From Verrucomicrobiaceae bacterium (lineage in GTDB: Bacteria; Pseudomonadota; Gammaproteobacteria; Pseudomonadales; CAMLJR01): 64,000 nt of DNA. Made by a program: the position numbers and the translations under genes. This document shows positions 26,081-34,817 of the stretch, in pieces (the stretch's first letter is position 1; each line of letters opens with the position of its first letter). The notes beneath the pieces are model-generated. The model did not search any database. It was not told the origin of the DNA and was given only the letters and a program-made list of their open reading frames with translations. The stretch is from the NCBI GenBank assembly GCA_028293825.1, contig JAQGNY010000039.1, positions 62,001-126,000 on the forward strand, read 5' to 3'.

Positions 26081-26887
26081 GCGCCTCGCTGTGTAGATTG
26101 ACTTTAATTTTTCTACTGACATAGCTGGCTTTTCCGTATGTACCATTACATGGCAATTCGGGCATAAAGGAATTAAATCAAGCTTTGGATCAACAACATG
26201 CTCACCTTGGTTGCTTGCAAGATCTACTCTATGGTGTACATGTATATAATTTCTTCCAATTTCCCCATATTCTTTTTCAAAATTAATAGAACACACGCTG
26301 CAATTATAACAAAAGTGTTCTAGGCACTTTTGTCTAACTAAGCTATCACGCTCTATTGCTGTGGAGCTCACTGAAAATCTTTTACCTTCAAAATATACAA
26401 TTTCTTCCGACTTTTTTGTTCCCTTGCATTTTGCTAAAGTCCACCTCACATTTTCACCATCTGCTACTGATGAGTCCGATGCTAGCCACAATATTTGCGG
26501 ATCAATATCTGTTAAAGCCGCAGGACGTTGGTGTGCATACCCCAGAATTGCATTTTCTTTATCAAAAATGTAATTTCCTGTTATTTCAAATACACATTCA
26601 CGGCGACCATTTGCAGTGACAATGACTTGGTCACCAATTTCAACTTCTGAATAAAGATTCCATAGGCTTGGGCCAGCCATCATTGCATTAGAAGTGTCTG
26701 ACTTTACCAATTTTATTTCTGAAGAAATATCTTTGCTGTTTTGAGGATTTAAAATTGATAGATCTCCAAGATCAGACCAACCAATCGCTACCCTACCTGT
26801 TTCTTTCATTTGCTTTAGAGCTTTATCTGACTCTTCATGGTGGGCAACCAATCTCCAAATTTGCATAATTTCTCCGATTTCGCCTAA
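25954..26887 (-). mobile_element. Complete integron gene cassette carrying an HNH nuclease gene
   Basis: The unit runs from the TT of a GTTAGGC core (minus strand, 26888-26882) to the G of the attC R' box at 25954, 934 bases in all. It contains one gene with a 20-base leader and the 133-bp attC, the standard layout of a mobile cassette. The sequence is visibly more AT-rich than the flanking chromosomal genes. No integrase gene or attI site is seen in the window, so the array is either an orphan (CALIN-like) cluster or the result of an off-site insertion. Confidence 0.8.
26075..26866 (-). CDS. Predicted modification-sensing HNH endonuclease (EVE-like + HNH)
   Basis: A 263-residue two-domain protein. 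Residues about 1-130 (MQIWRLVAH, VAIGWSDLGDL, SLWNLYSEVEIGDQVIVTAN, EITGNYIFD) resemble the EVE/PUA-like domains that bind modified bases in McrB- and MrcB-type restriction proteins; this is recalled similarity. Residues about 185-255 form an HNH module with two CxxC zinc pairs (CSVC, CPNC), HVHHRVDL as the catalytic His pair and LCPNCHVMVH as the final Asn/His part. Together they suggest a Type IV-like enzyme that cuts modified DNA, such as phage DNA. GGAG lies upstream of the ATG. The gene sits in a single integron cassette and is unusually AT-rich. Confidence 0.75.
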   Translation of the reverse strand: MQIWRLVAHHEESDKALKQMKETGRVAIGWSDLGDLSILNPQNSKDISSEIKLVKSDTSNAMMAGPSLWNLYSEVEIGDQVIVTANGRRECVFEITGNYIFDKENAILGYAHQRPAALTDIDPQILWLASDSSVADGENVRWTLAKCKGTKKSEEIVYFEGKRFSVSSTAIERDSLVRQKCLEHFCYNCSVCSINFEKEYGEIGRNYIHVHHRVDLASNQGEHVVDPKLDLIPLCPNCHVMVHTEKPAMSVEKLKSIYTARRA

Positions 26888-27415
26888 CAGGTTGTTAGTG
26901 AGGCAATCGGCCTCACATTAATTATTAATAGGTCGACCTTTTTATTTTTTTGAGTGATTTTTGGCATCGCCAATCTCTGGTTAGAGAAAGGGAAAGTATA
27001 GCGAGCTTTTTGCCAGTTGTTCTTATGTCAAGGTCGATAGCGCCAAAGGTCAATAGAGCCAGGCTTTGGTCCAAAACCATACGAGCCAACTAATTACGTC
27101 ACCGCTCCTGCGCGATCTCGCAGAACTATTGCGCCATCTGCACCGAATAACTTCCGCAACGAGCGCCAACTTCTTGAAGTAATTTTTCTGCCGACTCGCT
27201 CGGCGCAAAAGGTGAGGCTCGACGTCCGTATTGTGCCCTTCCATAACGCGTTAATTTACCGGACGGTCAGCAATATCAATTGCGCTGCCTGAATCCTCGC
27301 ATTACATTGCAAAACGCCGCAATTTCGCCGCTCGGCGATTAATCGCTTGATCAAATCGAAAGACTGGCACGCATTTATAACAATTAAAACACTGCATCAA
27401 TCAAGAGGTACCCGC
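26867..27415. other. Cassette remnant and P450 upstream region
   Basis: From right to left on the minus strand the stretch has an attC-like half-site at 27241-27254 (TTAACGCGTTATGG), a short ORF (listed separately), then a 7-bp hairpin GTGAGGC/GCCTCAC at 26899-26917. It ends in a CACTAAC-AACCT-GTTAGGC boundary resembling L' and R' boxes at 26882-26900. The part next to the P450 gene (27255-27415) holds a good ribosome-binding site and no other clear signal. Confidence 0.45.
27050..27244 (-). pseudogene. Short ORF, probable degraded cassette gene
   Basis: A 64-codon frame starts at the ATG inside GTTATGG, the same boundary arrangement as the cassette ORF at 25951. It begins MEGHNTDVEPHLLRRASRQ and is very rich in Arg and Trp, with no recognised family. 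After the stop another frame remains open for about 40 codons, which suggests a frameshifted or non-coding remnant. No complete attC lies beside it. It may be only a cassette-end sequence rather than a gene. Confidence 0.3.
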
Positions 27416-28663
27416 ATGAATTCCACCGCACCGATTGCCATCGACTCGCTGGACGCCACCAACTTTCTCGATATCGATATGGAAAGCGAAACGCTGCGGC
27501 AAAACGCCATGAACGGCATGCTTGCCGAATGGGCGGTGCGTAAACCGTTTTATGCGCGGCGCAACGGCCTAGCGGTAGCTGTATGCGCACGAGCGAAAGA
27601 TGTGCGCGAGGTGTATACGCATCCTGAGATATTTACCGTCATCGCACCGCCGTATGATGCGTACAAAGTTTTCGATATTTTCGGTGGGCTGGAAAGCGTG
27701 CTGCAGATGGATGGCGAACGTCACGCACGCGTGCGCCGCTTGATGACGCCGGCATTTATGCCATCGGGCGTGCAACAACTCGAAAACGCGATCGATACCA
27801 TCATTAAAGAAAAACTCGACAACATCGCCGCGATGGGTGCCGAGTTTGACGTGATGGAACATTTCTCACGCGATATTATCGTGCGCGTTTTATTGGAGGC
27901 TTCGTTCAAGTTAACGCCGGAACAGCAGGAAGTATTTTCGCGCATGCACAACAGCATGGGACTCGCGACCGAATTCGAACCGGATAAACCGCTGCCGGAA
28001 GAGTTTATAAATACCGTAGTCGCGGTGCGAAAAGTCATCGACGAAATTGTTGCGGAGCGCCGCAAAAATCCCGGCGACGATATGATCAGTCATTTGGTAA
28101 TGGCGCGCGACGAAGGGCGCGGTCTTAACGATGAAGAATTATTCGGCCAAATCAATTCGATTTGCGCGGCGGGTCTCGGCACCACCGCCGCAACCATCGG
28201 CGGCGCGCTGTATATATTGGGAAAACACCCCGAGCAATTGGATTTATTAAAACGCGAACCGCAGTTAGTCGATATCGCTGTGGAAGAATGTCTGCGTTAC
28301 CACGGCCCCGGCATTAACACGTTCACCCGTTTCACCACGCAGGACACCGAACTCGGCGGCGTATTTATTCCGAAAGACATGCCGGTGATTGCATCGATTC
28401 AAGCGGCTTCGTATGACCCGGAAGAATTTGCCGATCCATTGCGCTTCGATATTCGCCGCAGCCCGCGCGCGATTTTGGCATTCGGCAGCGGTCCGCATTT
28501 TTGTATCGGCAATCGGCTGGCGCGTTTAATTATGCGCAAGGCGATTTTAAAATTGATTACGCGCTTTCCGAATCTACGTTTGGCCGATCCCAATTTCAAA
28601 CCGGTTTACACCGGTTTTCCCGGCGAATTGTGTTTAACTAAATTGCCGATGCGGATCGATTAA
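27416..28663 (+). CDS. Cytochrome P450 monooxygenase
   Basis: A 415-residue soluble bacterial (class I) P450. The oxygen-binding I-helix reads CAAGLGTTAAT near residue 250, the K-helix ExxR is EECLR, and the haem loop FGSGPHFCIGNRLAR places the cysteine ligand near residue 363. It uses O2 and electrons from a ferredoxin and reductase, neither of which is encoded nearby, to hydroxylate a hydrophobic substrate. ATG at 27416 is chosen over the longer frame from 27347 because AGAGG lies nine bases upstream. It converges on the PRISE/aldehyde dehydrogenase/amidohydrolase operon with 30 bases between stops, so shared pathway membership is plausible. The substrate is unknown. Confidence 0.93.
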   Translation: MNSTAPIAIDSLDATNFLDIDMESETLRQNAMNGMLAEWAVRKPFYARRNGLAVAVCARAKDVREVYTHPEIFTVIAPPYDAYKVFDIFGGLESVLQMDGERHARVRRLMTPAFMPSGVQQLENAIDTIIKEKLDNIAAMGAEFDVMEHFSRDIIVRVLLEASFKLTPEQQEVFSRMHNSMGLATEFEPDKPLPEEFINTVVAVRKVIDEIVAERRKNPGDDMISHLVMARDEGRGLNDEELFGQINSICAAGLGTTAATIGGALYILGKHPEQLDLLKREPQLVDIAVEECLRYHGPGINTFTRFTTQDTELGGVFIPKDMPVIASIQAASYDPEEFADPLRFDIRRSPRAILAFGSGPHFCIGNRLARLIMRKAILKLITRFPNLRLADPNFKPVYTGFPGELCLTKLPMRID

Positions 28664-28693
28664 CTTTTTGCTTAGAACCTGAAGCCGAGAGCC

Positions 28694-29791
28694 CTAGCGC
28701 GGCGGCAATAATTTTTCGTCGCGCCAGCGTCTAATCCACCCTACCACACTCACCGCCGAATCGATGCAATCGTGAAAACCGGCCTGACGAATTTTTATCG
28801 TGCTGGTCAAAACACTGCGCCCGCAATTATTTAATTGAAAATCGGCGAGCGCGGCGGACTCACCGAGAAACTCTTTCCAATCCGCCGGTGCATTTAATTG
28901 GTGACGCGCCACCAGCTGCTTCCACATATCGGCCTGCGCCGCGATTGCTGCAACCACGGATATCGGTTGCGGTGCGCCGAGCGGAATACCGATTTCATCC
29001 GCAATCGCTGCCCATATATCGGGCCACACATACACATCGCCGTTGGCCATATTAAATGTTTGATTGCGCGCGCTCTGCGCATCGGTCGACCATGCAATCG
29101 CGCGCGCGAGCAACTCGACATCGACCATTTCCATCACGCCGAGATTATCGGCGCTGCCGGGAAACGCCAGCGGCAAGCCGGCTTCTTTCTGCAAGCTCGC
29201 AAACACAGCTATCGCCAGCAAACCATTTAAATTACTGCCGAGACCGCCGCCGACAATGGCCGGCGCGCGAAAGACAGTCCAGCTCCAATTCGCATCGCGC
29301 TGACGCTGCCACAAATAATCTTCCTGCCGAAAATAAAAATCATCGTGCGGTGGACGTGGCAGCGATTCGCGTAACGGCACCTGCGGCCGGTTTTGCGGCA
29401 GATGGGTCGCATACGCTTTAGTGCCGTGTACCAGCACAATATGTTCGAGGTTTTTATTATCGACGAGCGCAATGTCTAGCAAATTGCGAAACATAATGCC
29501 GTTGCGTTCCGCATGTTTCGGATCGGTCCAACTCGCGACCAGATCGCCGGGCGTTTCATTCACTGCCGCATAAATCACATGCGTGACATCGCTTAATTGT
29601 GTCGCGTTAATTCGACACGCCTCGGCATCCAATAAATCGAGCGCGATATGCGCAACGTGAGCAGGCAATTGCGCGGGCCGTCGCCGCGACAATCCAATTA
29701 CGCGATTGGCATCGCTCTTCGCCAATTGCTGAATTGCCGCATCGCCAACCAGACCCGATGCACCGACCACCAACACTTTTTTATTATTCAT
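28694..29791 (-). CDS. PRISE-type SDR (progesterone 5-beta-reductase/iridoid synthase-like)
   Basis: A 365-residue extended SDR of the PRISE group. Motifs in order are VVGASGLVGDAA for NADPH, SRRRP as the phosphate-binding turn, HGTKAYATHL with the family's conserved Lys, FYFRQEDYL with the catalytic Tyr, and FRAPAIVGGG. PRISE enzymes reduce C=C bonds of enones, including steroids and small enals. Bacterial homologues are known but mostly uncharacterised. It is the last gene of a likely operon, 55 bases after the aldehyde dehydrogenase. With the facing P450 it hints at terpenoid or steroid-like conversion; this is inference. Confidence 0.85.
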   Translation of the reverse strand: MNNKKVLVVGASGLVGDAAIQQLAKSDANRVIGLSRRRPAQLPAHVAHIALDLLDAEACRINATQLSDVTHVIYAAVNETPGDLVASWTDPKHAERNGIMFRNLLDIALVDNKNLEHIVLVHGTKAYATHLPQNRPQVPLRESLPRPPHDDFYFRQEDYLWQRQRDANWSWTVFRAPAIVGGGLGSNLNGLLAIAVFASLQKEAGLPLAFPGSADNLGVMEMVDVELLARAIAWSTDAQSARNQTFNMANGDVYVWPDIWAAIADEIGIPLGAPQPISVVAAIAAQADMWKQLVARHQLNAPADWKEFLGESAALADFQLNNCGRSVLTSTIKIRQAGFHDCIDSAVSVVGWIRRWRDEKLLPPR

Positions 29792-29846
29792 ACGCTTTAT
29801 TTTTCATAGGCGCGCTCGCTTTAATTTTTTTTAACAGGAATTTTAT

Positions 29847-31337
29847 TTAGCCAGCGGGAAAACCAATCGCTTTGATTTCCGAATACTCGTTAAATCCTTC
29901 TTCGCCCCACTCGCGGCCGAGACCCGAACGTTTGTAACCGCCGAATGGCATATCGGGATGAAAGCCGCCGGAGCCGCCGTTGATATGAATTTGGCCGGTG
30001 CGTACGCGCAGCGCCATATCGAAAGCAGTGGCTTTATCGCGCGAAATAATCGCGCCGCCCAGGCCGTAATCGGATTCGTTCGCCAGTTGGATTGCTTCTT
30101 CGTCTCTATCGAAACCGATGATTGCCGCAATCGGCCCAAACACTTCGCGTTGACCTAAATGACTGTCGTTGCGCACGTCGTCGAATATGGTCGGCTCGAA
30201 GAAAAAACCTTTATCCAACCCCACCGGACGTTTGCCGCCCAATAATAATTTCGCGCCTTCATCGAGCGCACGTCGGCAAAAATCTTCGGTGCGCGCACGC
30301 GCTACTTCGCGAATCAATGGCCCCATAAAAGTTTTGCTGTCGTAGGGATCGCCAACTTGCAGTGCCGCAACGGCCTCGGTTAACGCCGCCGCATAAGTGG
30401 GACGAATACGATTGTCGACCAACATGCGCGTCGTCATCGAACAACCCTGCCCGGCCTGAAAAACAAAACCGTACAGCCCCGCCATCACTGCCAACTCGAT
30501 ATCGGCATCGTGTCGAATAATTAATGGTGATTTACCACCCAGCTCCAAATGCACTTTCTTCAGCGTCGGTGCCGCCTGCGCCATCACCATCGCGCCAACG
30601 GTGTCGGAGCCGGTAAAACTGATCATGTCGACGCGCGGATCGGTGGTGAGTTTTTGCCCCACTTCCAAACCACCAGTGACCACATTAAATACACCGGGCG
30701 GTAATTCGAGCGCTGCCACCAGCTCGGCAATAAACATTGTCTGCAACGGCGTGAATGGCGATGGTTTCAATACCACGGTATTGCCCGCCGCCATCGCCGG
30801 CACCGATTTCATCAGCCCTAACAGAAAGCCTGAGTTGTACGGTGTGATCGCAACCACCAAACCAATCGGATCGCGCGTGACGACAGCGCCGCCCAATGTG
30901 CGGCGTCCATCCGGATAATTTTTTTGCAGCAACGGCAGCGACTTCATCGGATCTTTGCGCGCCAGTTCGATAAATTTTGTAATTTGCGTGAAGCCGAGTT
31001 CGAACTGCATTTCGCACTGCATGCGCGTGAAACCCATTTCGAGTTGCATTAACCCGATGGCTTCTTCTTTGCGCGCAATAACGCTATCGAGCAAACGCTG
31101 CATATGATCGGCGCGAACCGCGCGCTTTTCGTTGGGCCACGAACCGCGATCGAATGCGCGCCGTGCCGCAGCGATGGCGCGGTCGGCATCATTCAAGTCG
31201 CCAACCGGCGCTTTGCCCACGACCGCTTCGGTAACGGGGCTAATGACATCGTCTAAAGCCGAGGTCGGTTTTATCCAATTGCCATCGATAAATAATTCTT
31301 CGTAATGCGTCTTGAGTGTTGAACTGGATGCCGTCAT
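29847..31337 (-). CDS. NAD(P)-dependent aldehyde dehydrogenase
   Basis: A 496-residue aldehyde dehydrogenase. The general base Glu265 sits in LELGGKSP and the nucleophile Cys299 in FQAGQGCSMTTR. The cofactor loop FTGSDTVGA and the C-terminal PFGGYKRSGLGREWGEEG are standard. It oxidises an aldehyde to the acid. ATG at 31337 is chosen over 31403 because GAGAGAGG stands just upstream and the longer version adds a non-family tail overlapping the gene before. It lies 56 bases after the amidohydrolase gene and before the PRISE gene, probably one transcript. The natural aldehyde is unknown. Confidence 0.95.
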   Translation of the reverse strand: MTASSSTLKTHYEELFIDGNWIKPTSALDDVISPVTEAVVGKAPVGDLNDADRAIAAARRAFDRGSWPNEKRAVRADHMQRLLDSVIARKEEAIGLMQLEMGFTRMQCEMQFELGFTQITKFIELARKDPMKSLPLLQKNYPDGRRTLGGAVVTRDPIGLVVAITPYNSGFLLGLMKSVPAMAAGNTVVLKPSPFTPLQTMFIAELVAALELPPGVFNVVTGGLEVGQKLTTDPRVDMISFTGSDTVGAMVMAQAAPTLKKVHLELGGKSPLIIRHDADIELAVMAGLYGFVFQAGQGCSMTTRMLVDNRIRPTYAAALTEAVAALQVGDPYDSKTFMGPLIREVARARTEDFCRRALDEGAKLLLGGKRPVGLDKGFFFEPTIFDDVRNDSHLGQREVFGPIAAIIGFDRDEEAIQLANESDYGLGGAIISRDKATAFDMALRVRTGQIHINGGSGGFHPDMPFGGYKRSGLGREWGEEGFNEYSEIKAIGFPAG

Positions 31338-31393
31338 AAAACCTCTCTCTTTATTCGGAATGCAAAAATTAGATTTATTAATGCACGTAGGTC

Positions 31394-32719
31394 TCAAGCC
31401 CACGCGCCAATTTGACGAAATGCCAACGCACCGCCATTGCTCGGAATCGCGTGTATTGGCGTCATTAATTCCTTGAGCGATGGCGCGCCAATACTTTTCG
31501 CAACACGCGTAAGCTCAGCGCGATCGAGCTGATAAACCTCGAGCGCATTGTCACTCGCCATCTGCTGAATGGCCGCAGCGGGAATGTTGGAGAAGGCGTG
31601 ACGTAGCGATAAACGACTCGGATTTGTCGCCGGATCGATATCGACTGTCGGCACAAACGTACCCTCGATATGACCGTAATCACGCCCCCACATCACATTG
31701 CCGGTGTACGCATGCTGCACGGCATCGGCCGCTTCGAACGGCGCAAGAAAACTGCCGCCGATATAAACATTGCTCGCCATGTATTCGCTGGGTTTGCGGC
31801 TTAAATGTTTAAGTTGACCGCGATGCATCGCAAACGATGAATCGAATTCGCGCCGGCTCGATACCCACCAATCGAAATTCTGCTCGGTGAGAATTAATTT
31901 TAATTTCGGATGGCGCTCGAACACACCGCTGAAAATCATTTGGTGCACGGCTTTGCGCGCGGGCCAGCCGGCTGTTTCGATTTCGTGCATACAGAATTCA
32001 TGCGGACCGTGCACGGCATCTTCCAGCGGCGCGCCGGAATGCGCATTTAACGTCAACCCCAAATCTTCGCACACTGCCCAAAACGGTTCCCAATCGGGAT
32101 GGTCGTAGCGCTTAAATCCCGGCCGCGGCATCAACAAAAATACACCTTTCAAGCCGGCCTGCGCCGCCCATTTGACGGTCGTTATCGACGCATCGATATC
32201 CCACAACGGCGGTGTCACCAAACCGATAAAGCGCTGCGGTGAAACTTTCACGGCATCGGCCAACCACTCGGCATAAATGCGCATGCCGACGGCAAATAAT
32301 TCGGTATCGCCACGCAGTGGATCGAGAAATAAATCGCTTTGAATAAACGGTTCCGATTGACCGTTATGGCTCGATGGAAAAATCACTTCCGCCGTAACGC
32401 CGTCGTGATCCATATCGGCCAGACGCGCGTGCATATCGTGATGGCCGTCGATCGCCATCATGTCGTCGAACATTTTCATCAGACGCGCGGCGTCTTCGGA
32501 ATCGCTTTCGCCGAGCAGCGTGCGCGCGGATTGTTCCAGTTGCTCGCTGCGCAGGCGCTCGACATATTCATCGAATGCCTGCAAATATTTTTGCGGACAG
32601 TACGGGCGTAAATCCTCGACCAAACGCGGGCCGATATGGCCATCGCAAGAAACTACCGCGAGCGGCTCATCGAGCGGTTGCAGTGGTTGATTAGATGATT
32701 GCGTTTGCATGGCGGTCAT
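31394..32719 (-). CDS. Amidohydrolase-2 family metal-dependent hydrolase/decarboxylase
   Basis: A 441-residue TIM-barrel protein of the amidohydrolase-2 group (ACMSD-like). It begins with a CDGHIGP element that replaces the usual HxH metal site, then has FIGLVTPPLWDI, a helical ligand segment ending in LNAHSGAP, and a C-terminal MWGRDYGHIEGTF with the late Asp/His. Members include decarboxylases and ring-opening hydrolases; many long ones with this start occur in aromatic and terpenoid catabolic clusters. It should be the first gene of a three-gene operon. AGGAG lies six bases before the ATG at 32719, which favours it over the ATG nine bases downstream. The exact reaction is unknown. Confidence 0.82.
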   Translation of the reverse strand: MTAMQTQSSNQPLQPLDEPLAVVSCDGHIGPRLVEDLRPYCPQKYLQAFDEYVERLRSEQLEQSARTLLGESDSEDAARLMKMFDDMMAIDGHHDMHARLADMDHDGVTAEVIFPSSHNGQSEPFIQSDLFLDPLRGDTELFAVGMRIYAEWLADAVKVSPQRFIGLVTPPLWDIDASITTVKWAAQAGLKGVFLLMPRPGFKRYDHPDWEPFWAVCEDLGLTLNAHSGAPLEDAVHGPHEFCMHEIETAGWPARKAVHQMIFSGVFERHPKLKLILTEQNFDWWVSSRREFDSSFAMHRGQLKHLSRKPSEYMASNVYIGGSFLAPFEAADAVQHAYTGNVMWGRDYGHIEGTFVPTVDIDPATNPSRLSLRHAFSNIPAAAIQQMASDNALEVYQLDRAELTRVAKSIGAPSLKELMTPIHAIPSNGGALAFRQIGAWA

Positions 32720-33115
32720 AACTTTCTCCTCGCGCGGTAATGCAGACGCAAATGCCGCGAATAATGGAACGTTATTTTTTATGTGGCGCGATCATATTTT
32801 TCGCGTGCGGCTCACGAAAGCTTTTTAACAAAAGCTCACGTTCAGAAGCGGCTCACGCAGAGGGTTCACCACAGCGGCGATAATACTAACAGCTGCACGA
32901 AAATTTGATGCTGTCGAAATGATTACAGCTGCAAGCGACTCTTTCCGATACGTTTTCTCAGATTCACGACAGGATTAAGCTGCAGCAAAAGCCAATATTT
33001 CAGCATCGAAATGAAATTTAATTTGAGCGGACGTTATCGTTGATGCAGATTTTCTAAGCGAAGATCAGGCAGACGCCCCAAGACGCTGCCTGCTTTAGAG
33101 CGGAATATCTAACTG
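32720..33115. promoter_or_regulatory. Intergenic region upstream of the amidohydrolase operon
   Basis: No gene is supported. GCTCACG occurs three times in direct orientation, at 32810, 32834 and 32851, 91-138 bases upstream of the amidohydrolase start, and might be a binding array. A 7-bp hairpin (CAGGCAG/CTGCCTG, 33066-33092) lies 24 bases past the stop of the minus-strand carboxylesterase gene and could help end that operon. Confidence 0.35.
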
Positions 33116-34660
33116 CTAACCCCAGAAACCACAGTGATGGCGCACAGCGTAATCGCTGGTCACCGACGGCGTCGGCGCTTGCAGATATTGCAGCACGTCT
33201 TGATAGTTTTGATATTTACTCCACAGCGGTGTGGTCACCGCATTGGGGTTGCCGGTCTTCGCAAACTGCGTCCAATATTTGCGCATAGTGGTGGCAAGCT
33301 CCTGACTGACCGCCGGTAAATCGGCTGGACCGCCAGCGATCGTATTCATCAAATATTGAATTTCCGAGCCGTGCGTTGCCACACCTCCTGCGCCACCGTT
33401 ATCGATAAATTCGTACTCATAAGTCGGCACCTTCGTCGAAATAATTTGCGACACCTGCCGCGCCGAACAGGCGAACGATGAGTCGCCCAATAACGCAGCC
33501 GCTGCAAAATACGGCGACGGATAATTCGCCAACGGATATTCCGCCAACGCGGCAGCCGGATCCTTGCCGGCCCGCGCGGCGAGCGCACCGGCAAATTGGG
33601 CATACGCATCGGCGGTTATATTTGGCGCAACGAAAATTAAGCCCTCGTCTTTATTGGCACCCAATAATGTCGACACTTTATTAAAGCGACCGGCCTTGAA
33701 TGCCGAACGTTGCGACTCGGGCAATATTTTTCCATCGATTGTCGACTGGTTGTGCGCGGCCCCTTGCGCACCACCGGTTCCACCCGGACCTTGATTGGCC
33801 AGAATCGTCGCCACCGATAATGCACGCAGACACGCTGCAGTCTGCGCGGTGCAGCCAACCTGATTGGCAAACGCGGTGCCCAATGCTTCCGAAGCGGCTA
33901 ACGTCGGCGTATCTAATTCATACGCACCGCTTTCGGAAATCGCATTTTTAAACAGACCTTTCGATGCCGGCGAAATCAAATGCGACAACACATTCAAGCC
34001 ACCTGCGGATTCACCGAAAATCGTGACGTTGGCGGGATCGCCACCGAAAGCCTGAATATTATTTTTAACCCACGTTAACGCTAATTGCTGATCCATTATT
34101 CCGTAATTGGCAAATGGATGATTTTCTTTATCGAGTGCTGGATGCGCGATAAAACCGAGCGCACCGATTCGATAATTAATCGTCACCGCAATGACTTTTC
34201 CGGTATCGACCAGCGGCGTTGGATTATAAATATCGGCAGAGCCTTGCACATTGGCGCCACCGTAAATCCAGACCATCACCGGCAATTTAATTGCCGAGAT
34301 GCGCGGTTTATACACATTCAAAAACAGACAGTCTTCATTTTCATTAGCAGGCAACGGCGTGGTTTGCGGACAACGACTACCGAACTGGCTGGCATCGCGA
34401 GTACCGGTCCATGAACTTGCCGCCTGCGGTGGCTGCCAGCGTAAATTTGCCACCGGCGGGCGCGCAAACGGAATACCAAAAAAAGTAATCGTCGTATCGT
34501 TGACAACGCCTTTTACCGTGCCATTTTTGGTTGCGACAATATCGGGCGCGGGAGCTCCTCCGGGTGCGCCCCACGCGTGAACGAATGAGCCCGACAATAA
34601 AAATACAACAGCGAGAGCGAGCGTGCGAACTTGAGATTTATCCACATTAAGTAAACGCAT
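33116..34660 (-). CDS. Type-B carboxylesterase, exported
   Basis: A 514-residue carboxylesterase with a Sec signal peptide ending near residue 31 (LLSGSFVHAWGA). The EDCLFLNVYKP signature and the nucleophile IFGESAGG with Ser218 are present; the oxyanion motif is YGGAN rather than HGGGF, a tolerated variant. The His is likely in TATHGSEIQYLM. It should hydrolyse esters in the periplasm. GGAGGAACACA before the ATG is a strong ribosome-binding site. It is the last gene of the six-gene minus-strand run that includes a TonB receptor and DctA, 157 bases after the alpha/beta-hydrolase gene. It differs from the carboxylesterase that opens the run in leader type and motif, so they probably cleave different ester bonds. 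Confidence 0.92.
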   Translation of the reverse strand: MRLLNVDKSQVRTLALAVVFLLSGSFVHAWGAPGGAPAPDIVATKNGTVKGVVNDTTITFFGIPFARPPVANLRWQPPQAASSWTGTRDASQFGSRCPQTTPLPANENEDCLFLNVYKPRISAIKLPVMVWIYGGANVQGSADIYNPTPLVDTGKVIAVTINYRIGALGFIAHPALDKENHPFANYGIMDQQLALTWVKNNIQAFGGDPANVTIFGESAGGLNVLSHLISPASKGLFKNAISESGAYELDTPTLAASEALGTAFANQVGCTAQTAACLRALSVATILANQGPGGTGGAQGAAHNQSTIDGKILPESQRSAFKAGRFNKVSTLLGANKDEGLIFVAPNITADAYAQFAGALAARAGKDPAAALAEYPLANYPSPYFAAAALLGDSSFACSARQVSQIISTKVPTYEYEFIDNGGAGGVATHGSEIQYLMNTIAGGPADLPAVSQELATTMRKYWTQFAKTGNPNAVTTPLWSKYQNYQDVLQYLQAPTPSVTSDYAVRHHCGFWG

Positions 34661-34817
34661 TGTGTTCCTCCGATGAATAACAGTTGCTTGTTGGTTAACT
34701 AACGAAAAAATTATTATTTTGACTAATAGTTAATAAACCCAGGCAAATCTTAAATCCAAAAAAAAATCTACTTATTACGTCTAAAACTCTTGCATCGACG
34801 CGTGCAATCCTCGCTTT

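Noticed and set aside
26898-26920. GTGAGGC/GCCTCAC hairpin as a complete attC
   Set aside because: It has L'- and R'-like boxes on one side only; no matching R'' and L'' are present within attC distance.
27000-27040. TTGACA...TATACT as a cassette promoter on the minus strand
   Set aside because: The hexamers are 25 bases apart, too far for a sigma-70 promoter.
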